DNA of 64,000 bases from assembly GCF_022965805.1 (NCBI RefSeq), contig NC_133117.1, forward strand, positions 11,370,183 through 11,434,182. Direction: 5' to 3'. Below are positions 1 to 11,700 of the stretch, piece by piece. How positions within the stretch are numbered: the stretch's first letter is position 1; the number at the start of each line of letters is the position of its first letter. Under the pieces are notes generated by a model. That model was not told the origin of the DNA. It ran no database searches and was given only the letters and a program-made list of their open reading frames with translations. The stretch is from Primulina eburnea (Eukaryota > Streptophyta > Magnoliopsida > Lamiales > Gesneriaceae). The translations under genes and the position numbers were made by a program.

Positions 1-178
1 ACTAGTTTGAATAATTGTTGTACATTATTGTAATTTTATACTGAGATGTATAATAGTTAAATTCCATTACGTTCCGCACTTACATTTTAAAAAGAAATAT
101 TTTTTAGACCCTGTTTATCTTAATTGATAATTAGTCCCAATGATGATTAAGAACATGATTAGCGTCCGGGTCCCCACA
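1..178 (+). repeat. 3' end of an LTR, family B-like
   Basis: This closely resembles the last ~180 bases of the family B LTRs ending at 55265 and 61138: a purine/AT-rich stretch, then a conserved tail ending GTCCGGGTCCCCACA. It ends in CA at 178. It is followed by GTTAAGG rather than a primer-binding site, so it is the 3' LTR of an element lying to the left of the window, or a solo LTR. Confidence 0.8.
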
Positions 179-1020
179 GTTAAGGTCCTAGGAGGGTGCA
201 CAAGGGTCTGGGAAGGGGCTGGTGTGGTTTGATTCAGGGAGGGCATGAGCAAAACCAGAAAACTTGAGGGATGCATGAAGCGCGCAGGTTGGTGCTTCTA
301 GTTCAGGAGCTTCGCTGCTGGGTCCTAGGGAGTGGGCTAGCTTGGGCATGGTCTGGGCGTGGTCTAGGGACAGTAAGGGTCATGGGTGGTCGGTGGTTAG
401 ATGGCTGGTAGAGTCCTAGGCAACTAGGGAACCCAATTCATCAAGAACACCCTTCAAGCACACAAAGCACATGCAACGGGCCTTCTGCCAGCACGTTTTT
501 GGAGCGGTCCAGGGCTGGTTTTCGGGCTAGGCTTTGTCAAGAGGGTCCCTAGATGGGTTGGCTAGGTTTTGGCTCAAGGTGGCTCGGGCGTGGCTCGAGT
601 AAATTGGGAGATGGATCGGGTTGTTCAACAATGGGTCAATATTTCGAATTTAATTGGGAAAATTGAATCCATGGGTCCACGGGTGTGGCTCATGACTTGG
701 AAGGGTAGAATAAATCATAAAAAGGTTATGTTTAAAATTTGGGATCAAAATAACGAGTATTGGATTTATTCGGGATTTAATCGCCGCACGAAATGCTAAT
801 TAACGAGTTAATTGAAACGCCTAGTTTTAGGCTTTGTAAAATTATGGAAAATTTAGGTTTAAGCTTAAATAATTATTAGAAGCCTAAGTTTTTAATTTGG
901 GAACTTTATTTTAAGTTTTGGTTTAATTCGGGATTAAAATGCAGTAATACGACTTATTTGAGGAATAAATTAAAAGTCATCGATTTAGGCTAAATAAAAA
1001 TATGAGAAAATTCATATCCA
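179..1020. other. Old LTR-like sequence, no gene
   Basis: About 840 bases without a convincing gene. The left half is rich in GGCT/GGGT words and the right half is AT-rich. The style matches the interior of Tekay-type LTRs (compare 9960-10760), so I take it as a decayed LTR fragment of another chromovirus. The open stretch at 569-799 has no recognisable domain and is not called. Confidence 0.4.
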
Positions 1021-1070
1021 CGACTTTTGAATCAATGATCCAACTTCCTTTTCTTACTTCTTGATTGCGA

Positions 1071-1670
1071 TCAATTGATCTTTGTTATCATCGGATCAGG
1101 TTTATGAAAAAAAGCTTCCAAATCATCAATTAATTGGTTGGCAGTCGAAGCACAGATGAGCATCCGTCGTGAATTTTCTGAAATGAAATTCAGTTCCACA
1201 GCTTTATCAAGAAATGTCAACAAAATGTCATAATAATTATTGATATTCAACAAGTCCACAGGTTTATTATGGATATTAAGTTGTGCCCAAGAAACAGTGT
1301 GAAAAATTTCTTCTAATGTACCAAAACCACCTGGTAGTGCGATAAAAGCATCAGAATTTTCAATCATTTGAGTGATTCTTTCATACATAGAAAAACCTTT
1401 TAATTCCTCCCCAATCGTAACACCTGTAATATTTCCTTCAGCTAAAGCTGTAGGAATAATACCCAAAACCAGACTACCTCCAAGATGAGCAGATGTTGAA
1501 ACAGATCCCATTAACCTAATATTACCTCCCCCATATACCAATTGAATTTTTCTCTCAGCCAATATCTTTCCAGGATTATTCGCTGCTTCTACAAACATTT
1601 CATTTTTTCCAGGACTCGACCCACAAAATACACAAATATTTTTCAATGTTTGTGCAGAGGATCCAGCCAT
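1071..1670 (-). pseudogene. LOG-like: LOG-like cytokinin phosphoribohydrolase, intronless copy
   Basis: A 199-codon uninterrupted frame matching the LONELY GUY family, cytosolic enzymes that release active cytokinin bases from cytokinin riboside 5'-monophosphates. Family signatures are visible: CVFCGSSPG near residue 14, VYGGG near residue 46, and the nucleotide-binding/catalytic PGGFGTLEE near residue 117. The family's GLMG after YGGG reads RLMG here, a substitution at a normally conserved glycine. Family genes have several introns and this copy has none, so it is probably a retrocopy. The start chosen is MAGSS, the usual family N-terminus; the frame stays open 42 codons further upstream. 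It lies on the same strand as the Athila-type remnant beyond 11744, and both would be joined if the Tekay element were removed. The frame could still be translated, but context and the substituted glycine favour a pseudogene. Confidence 0.75.
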
Positions 1671-1846
1671 GTTTTTACTTTCTTTTTTTTTTTGTCTGCG
1701 AAAATAGAGAGAAAGATGAGAGATTTTATAGGGGTAATATGTTATCATGACAAAACTATGGTTCACATCTGTAAACAGAATAAATAGTAAAAACAATAAT
1801 GATACACATGCATATAAACAGTAGTGTGATTGTGGCTCACAATTTT

Positions 1847-3578
1847 TGTAGAACCCGTAAATCAGTCTACGTATAAGCCATGCATAATTCTAGATTTTTA
1901 AATTAAATTGACTTCATTGCATGATTATTTTAATGCATTTCTTTGAAGTTAATTATTTTATTGTTTCATGCAGTAGTTTGATTTTTCAGTTATTTCAGTG
2001 AGGCCGGACTGGAGTTGGAGTTTTGAGATAGAATTTAAGATTCAATAAATATTTCCAGAAGTTAATTTAGCTAGCAAGTAAGTTCATTTAAGTTAAAAAG
2101 GATGTTTTGAGGATTTAATTTAATTACTTGAGGTGATTAAGAAATAAGTTCATTTAAGTTCCAATAATTAAGGGTTAATTCACTAAATTAATTAGGGATT
2201 AGTGAGGCTTTTAAGGATTATAAATTTACTAGCTAGATAACATTTTTCTCTTCCCTTTTAATTGTTAAATTTCGGCCACCCCTTTTTGTTGATCAAATAA
2301 TTCATTTGCCAACTCATCATTTGACCAATTCTTTGTCATCTTTTAGCATGCTAACCTTTTCTATCGGTAATCAACTTTAATTAATTAATGTTAGAACATT
2401 ATCCTAGTCTAGATGAGCATGTAGAATCGGTCATTGCACCACCATAATCCCTCCAAGTAGAATTGATAGCAAACCACAATTCAAAATTCAAAAAAATGGA
2501 GACTTGGTCTTGATTCTTTCCCTATATTTTGCACCCATCTCCCTCACTCCCCTAACCATCATATCCCCTCCCTTAGTCACGAAATTCAGAGTGTTTTTGA
2601 GAGAGGAAAACCGTGGGACTCATAGCTAAGCGAAGGGAGAAAAATCGAGTAGAAGAGGAAAGGAAAGAAGCGTCACAGTCGTATTTTTGAAATTAAAGCG
2701 CATAGTTGGCCAAGTTTAAGCTATTGCTAATTTTTCATGGCATATTTAGGTTGCAGCGAGCCTGGGGACAATCCAATCCAGTTGGTAAAATGATACAAGA
2801 TATTTAATCCAGTCATTTAATTTATTACATGCATAAAAATAGAAAATGCTTATTTTTTAGATTTATGTGATATTGCTTGTGGTCGATTCACTATCATGGG
2901 AATATTATTTTACACGGTCGCCAGTGACCGATCAGCTCAGTTTGGTACCCCGGTCGCCAGTGACCGATCGGTTCAGTTTGGTACCCCGGTCGCCAGTGAT
3001 CGGACAGTTCAGTTCAGTGCAGAGACCATATGCGTAGAACATAATCTCAACAGAAAATTTTTATCAGTCATTTCAGTTCAGGGCTCCAAGGAGCAAACAT
3101 TTTTACTATGTTATTTAATTCAGTTATGCACATAATATAATTGCTCAGTACAAGTTATTTTCAGCATGCCTCATGACACGATATTTTGTCCCATGCAAAT
3201 TTTACTACAGTATTTTCCCGTTATCTACGATATATGCATGCTGAGTCTTTAGGCTCACTAGACTTGATTGTTGTAGGTACCGATGAGGTCAGGGCCGAGG
3301 GCGGGGATCAGTGAGCCAGCTTGGTTCGGCAGTAGTGGCACCCTAGGACCTCAGTTTCAGCATTTGCCATTTTATTTGATGCTCAAACATTTTTATCAGT
3401 TGTTGGATATTCTTTAAATTGTTATTTTTGGCAAACTTTATTTTCTTCCGCTGCTATATTTTTAAACGTTGAACTTGATTTATCAGTTGATTTTATGAAT
3501 GAGGCAATTTAAGTTCTTTAAAAAGAAAATTTTAAATTTTTCCGCAAATTTTCAAGCAAGGATTTTTGGGCAGTCACA
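1847..3578 (+). repeat. Left (5') LTR of Tekay-type element, internally deleted
   Basis: Runs from TGTAGAACCC to GCAGTCACA, directly followed by the primer site. It is 1732 bp, against 3020 bp for the right copy. The whole difference is one 1288-bp block missing at 2670-2672, present in the other copy as 9550-10837. The block is bounded by GCG on both sides, as expected for a small-microhomology deletion in this copy. Confidence 0.85.
2915..3017 (+). repeat. 36-bp tandem repeats in LTR (about 2.8 units)
   Basis: Units start at 2915, 2951 and 2987. Each opens with CGGTCGCCAGTGACCG, a 5-bp stem (CGGTC/GACCG) around GCCAGT, followed by about 20 bp containing TCAGTTTGGTACCC. The third copy has GTGATCGG. 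The same array lies in the right LTR from 11080. Confidence 0.85.
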
Positions 3579-3580
3579 GT

Positions 3581-3592
3581 TGGTATCAGAGC
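3581..3592 (+). other. Primer-binding site, initiator tRNA-Met type
   Basis: TGGTATCAGAGC two bases after the end of the left LTR; this is the standard plant primer site complementary to the 3' end of initiator tRNA-Met. The same word follows the LTRs at 38248, 55271 and 61144. Confidence 0.9.
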
Positions 3593-3821
3593 CTATGTTC
3601 TTGTAAAGGGTTACACTACTACTGACCACGAGAAGCTCACGAAGTCACGCCTTCGGTCTGTAAGTTTTACGTTTCAGCATTGTATTTAAAGCACGAATTA
3701 TTTTGACAGCATGCTTCCATGTAATAGTTTACAATCAGATCTTTTCAGTATTTCAGTGTTCATTTAAAATAAATCATGGAATTATGCATGTTAGTTACGT
3801 ATGGGTTATGTATGGAACAGT

Positions 3822-4926
3822 ATGCCCCCTAGACCCCAAGTAGGACGCCCTAGAGGCGGTGGTGGGCGCCGTCATGAGAACGAGTTTGATCAGAGACAAG
3901 AGAGGCATGCACCTCCTCCTCCTCCTCCTCCTCCTCCTCCTCCTCCACCTCCACCTCCACCTCCACCTGACATGAATGCCCAGATGCTAGCTGGGATGAC
4001 GCAGTTCTTCGCAAAGTTTGCGGGGAACAATGCCGCAGCCGTAGCCGCGGCCGCAGCTGCAGCCAGGCCGACAAGGCTCGAGGCTGTTTATGAGAGGTTT
4101 ATGAAGATGCGTCCGAAGGAGTTTTCTGGGACGTCTGACCCCATGATTGCTGAGGGATGGATCAAATCCCTCGAGGTCATCTTCGAGTTTATGGAGCTGG
4201 GAGATGCCGATTATTTGTTCACTTGAGATGCCCGCTTATGGTGGGAAGGAGCAGCAGTAGCCCCGACCTTGGCTACACTGTCATGGACACGCTTCACGGA
4301 GGTTTTCTACTCCAAGTATTTTGCGGAGGAAGATCGCACCAGGTTGACCACCAAGTTTATGAGTCTGAGGCAAGGGGATAAGACGGTTACGGAGTTCATC
4401 CGTAAGTTCGAGAGGGGCTGCCACTTTGTGCCCCTGATAGCGAATGATGCCAGAGCTAAGTTGATGCATTTCCTGGTGGGTCTACAGCCGATCTTGCGCC
4501 GGGATGTTAGGGTGTCTGACCCTTCTACTTATGAGATTGCTGTCTCCAAAGCCCTAGCCGCAGAGCAGGATCTGCGGGATATCGATAGGGATCGCCGGGG
4601 CAAACGCCCAGTCCAAGTACCACACCGCCCTCCTCCTCATCAGCATCAGCAGCAAAACAAGAGGCCATTTCATTGGCCGCCTAGAATCAGAGGCCAGCAG
4701 CAGCAACAGCAGGGGCGCCCAGCCCCGAGGACTTTTGAGCACACAGTCTGCCCCAGGTGCTCACGCCGCCATCCTGGAGCGTGTAAGTCTGGCTCAGGAA
4801 AGTGTTTTAAGTGTGGTAGTCCAGACCACATGTTGCTGCAGTGTCCTCAGAGAAATCTGCCTACTCAAGGCAGAGTTTTTGCTCTCCATGCCGCGGAAAC
4901 AAACCCGGAGACTATGTTGTTGACAT
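3822..4926 (+). pseudogene. gag: Tekay-type gag (capsid/nucleocapsid), one stop
   Basis: Capsid-nucleocapsid protein of the chromovirus. I take the start at MPPRP (3822), the usual family start, rather than the upstream ATG at 3801. Order: basic N-terminus, a long proline run (about 3910-3968) made of repeated CCT/CCA codons, an alanine run, the retrotransposon gag domain (RPKEFSGTSDP, then EGWIKSLEVIFEFME, DARLWWEGAA and FYSKYFAEE), a glutamine-rich linker, and the zinc knuckle CFKCGSPDHMLLQC (CX2CX4HX4C). The frame is interrupted once, by TGA at 4224-4226, and otherwise stays open to the proposed splice donor at 4927. The stop falls where a CGA codon would be expected. Confidence 0.85.
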
Positions 4927-5128
4927 GTACCTTTAAGCATTGAGTATTATTCGAATTTCAGCGTTTTGGAAACCGGGATTTAGATTTTTGAACTTAGAGC
5001 TGTTATAGGATTGCATGCTCTGCTCAGATTTATTTTGGGGATTTAAGTTAGAAGAACTTTGACCTTTGCATGTCTATAAGTTTAGTTCTTGTAGCTATTG
5101 GATTCAACTTAGAGTTCCAATCTTTCAG
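4927..5128 (+). other. Possible 202-bp GT-AG intron between gag and protease
   Basis: The gag frame leads to TTGACAT, then GTACCTTTAAG, a non-coding 202-bp stretch, and a polypyrimidine tract ending CAATCTTTCAG before GGAGAATTTTTATT, where the protease frame begins. Removing it joins codon base 4926 to 5129-5130 and puts gag in frame with PR-RT. The interval has stops in the linking frames and does not match the usual gag-PR linker. It could instead be a small insertion. No splicing data are available. Confidence 0.5.
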
Positions 5129-8105
5129 GGAGAATTTTTATTTCTTGTTCCGCTACCAAGGCCTTGATAGATTCAGGGGCCACTCACTCGTTTATTTCGG
5201 AGGTCTTTGCAAATTTTCTCAAGATCAAGACCATTGGTCTAGACATAGCCTTTTCAGTAGTGTTGCCGTCAGGCGAGGAGATGGCAGCTACCAATGTTAT
5301 CTGAGATATAGACCTGGAGCTGCACGGTAATCTTGTTTATGCGGATCTGATCGTGCTACCGATGCCAGAATTTGACATCATCCTAGGGATGGACTGGCTA
5401 TTGAAGAACAGAGTGTTGATAGACTTCCAGCGGAGGTCTGTCCTCGTCCGACCGCCTGGAATGGAGCAGTTCTTATTTGTGCCGGACAGGTCCTTTCCTT
5501 TACCGCGCATTATTCCATATGTTCAGGCTAGGAAGCTCATGCATAGAGGGTGTCGGGCATTTCTAGCGACCTTTTTATCTGTCCCCGAGGAACCCAGCCA
5601 GTCAGCCTCAGATGTTCCGATTGTCAGAGATTTCTTAGACGTTTTTCCCGAAGACGTCTCTGGTATGCCACCCGAGAGAGAGGTAGAGTTCTCCATTGAG
5701 CTTATGCCAGGTACGGCTCCGATATCCAAAGCGCCGTACCGACTAGCACTGACATAGATGGCAGAGCTTAAGAAGCAGATTCAGGAACTTCTCGACAAGG
5801 AGTTCATTCGCCCGAGCTTTTCTCCATGGGGCACGCCGGTCTTATTTGTGAAGAAGAAGGATGGCTCGATGAGGCTTTGCATTGACTATCAGGAGTTGAA
5901 CAGGGTTACAGTGAAGAATAAATACCCACTGCCGAGGATTGAGGATCTGTTTGACCAGTTGCAGGGAGCTTCGATTTTCTCTAAGATAGATCTGCGTTCC
6001 GGTTATCACCAGTTGAGGGTGAGAGATGCAGATGTTTCCAAGACAGCTTTCAGAACTCGTTATGGTCACTACGAGTTCCTTGTGATGCCGTTCGGTCTGA
6101 CGAATGCGCCAGCGATCTACATGGATCTCATGAATCGCGTATTTCAGCCGTACCTCGACCAGTTTGTGATAGTGTTCATAGATGACATTCTCGTCTACTC
6201 CAAGAGTCGGGAGGATCACAGCAGACATCTGACCACAGTGCTGCAGACCTTGCAGAAGCACAAATTATTCGCAAAGTTCAGTAAGTGCGAATTCTGGTTA
6301 GAGAAGGTGGCGTTATTAGGCCACATTGTTTCTAGCAGTGGCATTGAGGTAGACCCAGCGAAAGTCGCTGCAGTCAGAGATTGGGTTGTGCCGCAGAATG
6401 CATCTGAGATCCGCAGTTTTCTGGGGCTAGCAGGATATTACAGGAAATTCATTCAAGGATTCTCCTCCATTGCCGTTCCACTCACATCATTGACAAAGAA
6501 GAATGTGAAGTTTGTGTGGAGCGATGACTGTCAGAAGAGCTTCGATACTTTGAAGCAAGCTCTTATTTCAGCACCAGTTTTGGCCATGCCATCAGGGCCC
6601 GGCGAGTTTGTCCTTTATACCGACGCTTCGAAGCTCGGTTTAGGTGCAGTTTTGATGCAACATGGGAAGATGATAGCATATGCGTCTCGACAGCTGAAAA
6701 CCCATGAGAAGAATTACCCTACCCATGATCTAGAGTTGGCCGCCGTAGTTTTTGCCTTGAAGATTTGGAGGCATTATTTGTATGGAGAGAAGTGCTAGAT
6801 TTTTACCGACCACAAGAGCCTCAAGTATTTCTTTACGCGGAAGGAGCTGAACATGCGTCAGAGGCGTTGGTTGGAGCTTGTGAAAGATTACAACTGTGAC
6901 ATTAGCTACCACCCGGGTAAGGCTAATGTAGTTGCAGATGCACTGAGCAGAAAAGTCGCAGTGATGGCTCACTTGACGATTCAGAGACCTCTTCAGACTG
7001 AGATGCAGAGGTTTGATCTCGAGACTTATCCTCGAGGTAGAGTTCCTCGTCTATCTACCTTGACCATTCAGTCCTCTCTTCTTGACCGTATTCGCAGCGG
7101 TCAGTCAGCAGATGAGCAACTGGCACAGTGGAAGAAGAGAGATGAAGCCAAGGGTAGTGTCTTGTATACAGTTAGAGACGATATTGTGAGATACCGAGAC
7201 AGGATATGGGTTCCTAGCAGTGATTCTATCCGAGCAGACATCTTATCAGAGGCCCATATGTCATCGTACTCTATTCACCCTGGGAGTACGAAGATGTACA
7301 AAGATCTGAAGCTATTGTACTGGTGGCCTGGGATGAAGAAGGACATCAGGCGTTTTGTGTCCGAGTGCCTGACTTGCTAGTTAGAGAAGGCCGAGCATCA
7401 GAGACCAGCAGGTTTGCTCAAGCCTCTTCTTATTCCCGAGTGGAAGTGGGAGAACATTACCATGGATTTTGTGACCGGTTTGCCGAAGTCAGCCAGAGGA
7501 TCGAATGCCATCTGGGTGATTGTAGATCGTCTTACCAAATCAGCGCACTTCTTGCCTATTAAGATGACTTTCATTATGGTTCAGTATGCAGAGTTGTATA
7601 ACCGGGAGATAGTCCGACTTCATGGTATTCCAGTTTCGATCGTATCTGACAAAGACCCTAGATTCACTTCCTCCTTTTGGAAGAGTTTGCATTAGACCAT
7701 GGGTACGAAGTTGCTGTTTAGCACAGCTTTCCATCCGCAGACAGATGGGCAGTCGGAGCGAGTTATTCAGATCTTGGAGGATCTTCTTCGTGCTTGCGTC
7801 ATTGATTTTTCTGGGAGTTGGGAGGCGAACTTGCCATTGCTAGAGTTCACCTATAACAACATCTTCCAGTCTTCTATTGGTATGGCACCGTATGAAGCTT
7901 TGTATGGCCGCAAGTGCAGATCTCCTGTTCATTGGGATGAAGTAGGAGAGAGAGCAGAGTTGGGTCCAGAAATTGTTCAGCAGGCTGCAGATGTAGTAGT
8001 CAAGATCCGTGATCGGATGAGGACTGCTCAGAGTCGACAGAAAAGCTATGCAGATCAACGGAGGAGAGATTTAGAGTTTGCAGTGGGCGATCATGTTTTT
8101 GTGTC
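5129..8105 (+). pseudogene. pol: Tekay-type pol: PR, RT, RNase H, integrase
   Basis: One continuous frame broken by five stops (5302, 5755, 6796, 7378, 7693). Protease: LIDSGATHSF at 5167-5196, then IILGMDWL. Reverse transcriptase: [10 protein letters not shown], the metal-binding [10 protein letters not shown] and [11 protein letters not shown]. RNase [21 protein letters not shown] and ADALSRK. Integrase: an HHCC zinc finger around 7250-7378 with WWPGMKKDI, and a DDE core with [19 protein letters not shown] and PQTDGQSERV. The C-terminal GDHVF motif is reached, but the chromodomain that should follow is missing because the sequence switches to a LOG fragment at about 8103. Five of the six stops in gag-pol look like C-to-T changes (CGA to TGA or CAG to TAG). 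It is inactive as it stands. Confidence 0.9.
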
Positions 8106-8546
8106 ATAATAATTATTGATATTCAACAAGTCCACAGGTTTATTATGGATATTAAGTTGTGCCCAAGAAACAGTGTGAAAAATTTCTTCTAATGTACCAA
8201 AACCACCTGGTAGTGCGATAAAAGCATCAGAATTTTCAATCATTTGAGTGATTCTTTCATACATAGAAAAACCTTTTAATTCCTCCCCAATCGTAACACC
8301 TGTAATATTTCCTTCAGCTAAAGCTGTAGGAATAATACCCAAAACCAGACTACCTCCAAGATGAGCAGATGTTGAAACAGATCCCATTAACCTAATATTA
8401 CCTCCCCCATATACCAAGTGAATTTTTCTCTCAGCCAATATCTTTCCAGGATTATTCGCTGCTTCTACAAACATTTCATTTTTTCCAGGACTCGACCCAC
8501 AAAATACACAAATATTTTTCAATGTTTGTGCAGAGGATCCAGCCAT
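8103..8546 (-). pseudogene. LOG-like: LOG-like copy 2, C-terminus lost
   Basis: Second copy of the gene at 1071-1670, codons 1-148 only. It starts at the same MAGSS and ends at the fusion with pol, where the frame runs on for three foreign codons. It is nearly identical to copy 1 over 444 bp; one visible change gives HLVYGGG instead of QLVYGGG. PGGFGTLEE is kept. It lacks about 50 C-terminal residues needed by the family fold, so it is non-functional. Confidence 0.85.
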
Positions 8547-8723
8547 GTTTTTACTTTCTTTTTTTTTTTTGTCTGCGAAAATAGAGAGAAAGATGAGAGA
8601 TTTTATAGGGGTAATATGTTATCATGACAAAACTATGGGTCACATCTGTAAACAGAATAAATAGTAAAAACAGTAATGATACACATGCATATAAACAGTA
8701 GTGTGATTGTGGCTCACAATTTT
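8547..8723. repeat. Duplicated left flank of the Tekay element
   Basis: Matches 1671-1846: the sequence upstream of LOG up to and including the ATTTT target duplication. There is no polypurine tract before the LTR at 8724, unlike 41849-41860 or 59022-59035. This LTR is therefore preceded by flanking DNA, not by the 3' end of an element. Confidence 0.8.
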
Positions 8724-11700
8724 TGTAGAACCCGTAAATCAGTCTACGTATAAGCCATGCATAATTCTAGATTTTTAAATTAAATTGACTTCATTGCATG
8801 ATTATTTTAATACATTTCTTTGAAATTAATTATTTTATTGTTTCATGCAGTAGTTTGATTTTTCAGTTATTTCAGTGAGGCCGGACTGGAGTTGGAGTTT
8901 TGAGATAGAATTTAAGATTCGAGAAATATTTCCAGAAGTTAATTTAGCTAGCAAGTAAGTTCATTTAAGTTAAAAAGGATGTTTTGAGGATTTAATTTAA
9001 TTACTTGAGGTGATTAAGAAATAAGTTCATTTAAGTTCCAATAATTAAGGGTTAATTCACTAAATTAATTAGGGATTAGTGAGGCTTTTAAGGATTATAA
9101 ATTTACTAGCTAGATAACATTTTTCTCTTCCCTTTTAATTGTTAAATTTCGGCCACCCCTTTTTGTTGATCAATTAATTCATTTGCCAACTCATCATTTG
9201 ACCAATTCTTTGTCATCTTTTAGCATGCTAACCTTTTCTATCGGTAAACAACTTTAATTAATTAATGTTAGAACATTATCCTAGTCTAGATGAGCATGTA
9301 GAATCGTTCATTGCACCACCATAATCCCTCCAAGTAGAATTGATAGCAAACCACAATTCAAAATTCAAAAAAATGGAGACTTGGTCTTGATTCTTTCCCT
9401 ATATTTTGCACCCATCTCCCTCACTCCCCTAACCATCATATCCCCTCCCTTAGTCACGAAATTCAGAGTGTTTTTGAGAGAGGAAAACCGTGGGACTCAT
9501 AGCTAAGCGAAGGGAGAAAAATCGAGTAGAAGAGGAAAGGAAAGAAGCGCTCCATCTTCTCCGTGCCGCATCGTCGTCGTTTCGTTCGTTTTCTTTCGAA
9601 ACGAAACTAGGCATGTCTAGATTTCTTTCAAACCTCAATCAAGTCATATTATCAATTATTTTTCAGTACATGATCATGTTTTATCATGCTAAAACCGAAT
9701 TATATCAGCAAATTTCAGAAACTTACACATGCAGAATTTTCGATTTTTAAGATGCATTTCACGGTTTGCTTTGTGTTGTGAGTTTCAGATATTGGTTCGA
9801 TTCCAGGCTCCCAAGGCGACATCTAGACATGTCCTAGCATGGATTAGGATCACTTTATTCCAATATTTCAGTCACCCTGCTTGCTGGAATTCGAAATTTA
9901 CAGCAACTTTCCATCGGTACAAGTTTGGGTCTCAAAGTTTCGGTCTTTGCTGTCAAGGAGAAAGGATCTGATCCTGGCTGCCCCAAGGGCCTATAGCCAT
10001 GGTTAGATCCCTTTCCTAGCAAGTCTAAGACGTGACTAAGTTTCCCTTTTGGTGGCTTGGTCCATGGCTCCTCGATTTTTAATCAAAACAACAAGAACAG
10101 CCCCCTCCCCTCTCGGCCCCTTCGGTTGGACAGCACTTGTGCATCGAGTTGGTTGGTTTGGTATGGATCTTGGTTGGCCTATGGCCCTTAGCCACGGTTC
10201 ATACCATACCCTTAGATGTCTAGATCATGACATGGTCAATCAAATGGCCACTGGAACGACACGAGACATTGATCAAAGCAAGACACTACACACACATGCA
10301 CGCGAGTTCTCGGTTGGAGTTTCGGATGTTTGCTGGAATGGTGCGAATTGTGGCTGGCCTAGGGCCCTTAGACATGGTCAAAATCACTCCTTGGGATGTT
10401 GGTAAGAGTCTCTGGTCGGTGTTTCACGCCCCCAATGGCCGGCAGACTCGAAAACGACACAAGAAGAACACATGTACAGCTGCTGTATTTTTACAGCAAG
10501 TTGCTGTTTCGGTTCGGAGGCTCGTTCGAGTTCTCGGTCGGCTTTTAGCCTATGGCCTTGGACTGGACAGTGCCCCATTGAGTTAGGAAGGTCATGTTTT
10601 CGACCGTTTGTGATTCGGATCATTTTTGAGGTCGTACGAGAATTTACGGTGCGATGTGCCAAATTGACTCTCGAAAGAGCGTTTCACTTTTTGGCCTCCA
10701 TTCATCTAGATTTCGACCCTCATCATTTTAGGAGCATAAGTTCATAATTTTAAGCGTATTTTAATCATGACTATATGTCGGTTCAGTGTCGGTTCGGGTT
10801 GGTTCGGAGTCATGATTAAATACAAATTCATTAGGCGTCATAGTCGGATTTTTGAAATTAAAGCGCATAGTTGGCCAAGTTTAAGCTATTGCATATTTTT
10901 CATGGCATATTTAGGTTGCAGCGAGCCTGGGGACGATCCAATCCAGTTGGTAAAATGATACAAGATATTTAATCCAGTCATTTAATTTATTACGTGCATA
11001 AAAATAGAAAATGCTTATTTTTTAGATTTATGCGATATTGCTTGTGGTCGATTCACTATCATGGGAATATTATTTTACACGGTCGCCAGTGACCGATCAG
11101 CTCAGTTTGGTACCCCGGTCGCCAGTGACCGATCGGTTCAGTTTGGTACCCCGGTCGCCAGTGATCGGACAGTTCAGTTCAGTGCAGAGACCACATGCGT
11201 AGATCATAATCTCAACAGAAAATTTTTATCAGTCATTTCAGTTCAGGGCTCCAAGGAGCAAACATTTTTACTATGTTATTTAAGTCAGTTATGCACGTAA
11301 TATAATTGCTCAGTACAAGTTATATTCAGCATGCCTCATGACACGATATTTTGTCCCATGCAAATTTTACTACAGTATTTTCCCGTTATATACGATATAT
11401 GCATGCTGAGTCTTTAGGCTCACTAGACTTGATTGTTGTAGGTACCGATGAGGTCAGGGCCGAGGGCGGGGATCAATGAGCCAGCTTGGGTCGGCAGTAG
11501 TGGCACCCGAGGACCTCAATTTCAGCATTTGCCATTTTATTTGATGCTCAAACATTTTTATCAGTTGTTGGATATTCTTTAAATTGTTATTTTTGGCAAA
11601 CTTTATTTTCTTCCGCTGCTATATTTTTAAACGTTGAACTTGATTTATCAGTTGATTTTATGAATGAGGCAATTTAAGTTCTTTAAAAAGAAAATTTTAA

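Noticed and set aside
569..799. 76-codon plus-strand frame
   Set aside because: No domain, lies in LTR-like sequence, and stop-free by chance.
3850..4074. Minus-strand frame with a poly-Glu run
   Set aside because: Mirror of the proline-codon run in the Tekay gag; no independent support.
9490..10747. Several 80-119-codon frames inside the right Tekay LTR
   Set aside because: They fall in the GC-richer LTR block, overlap each other on both strands and show no family signature.
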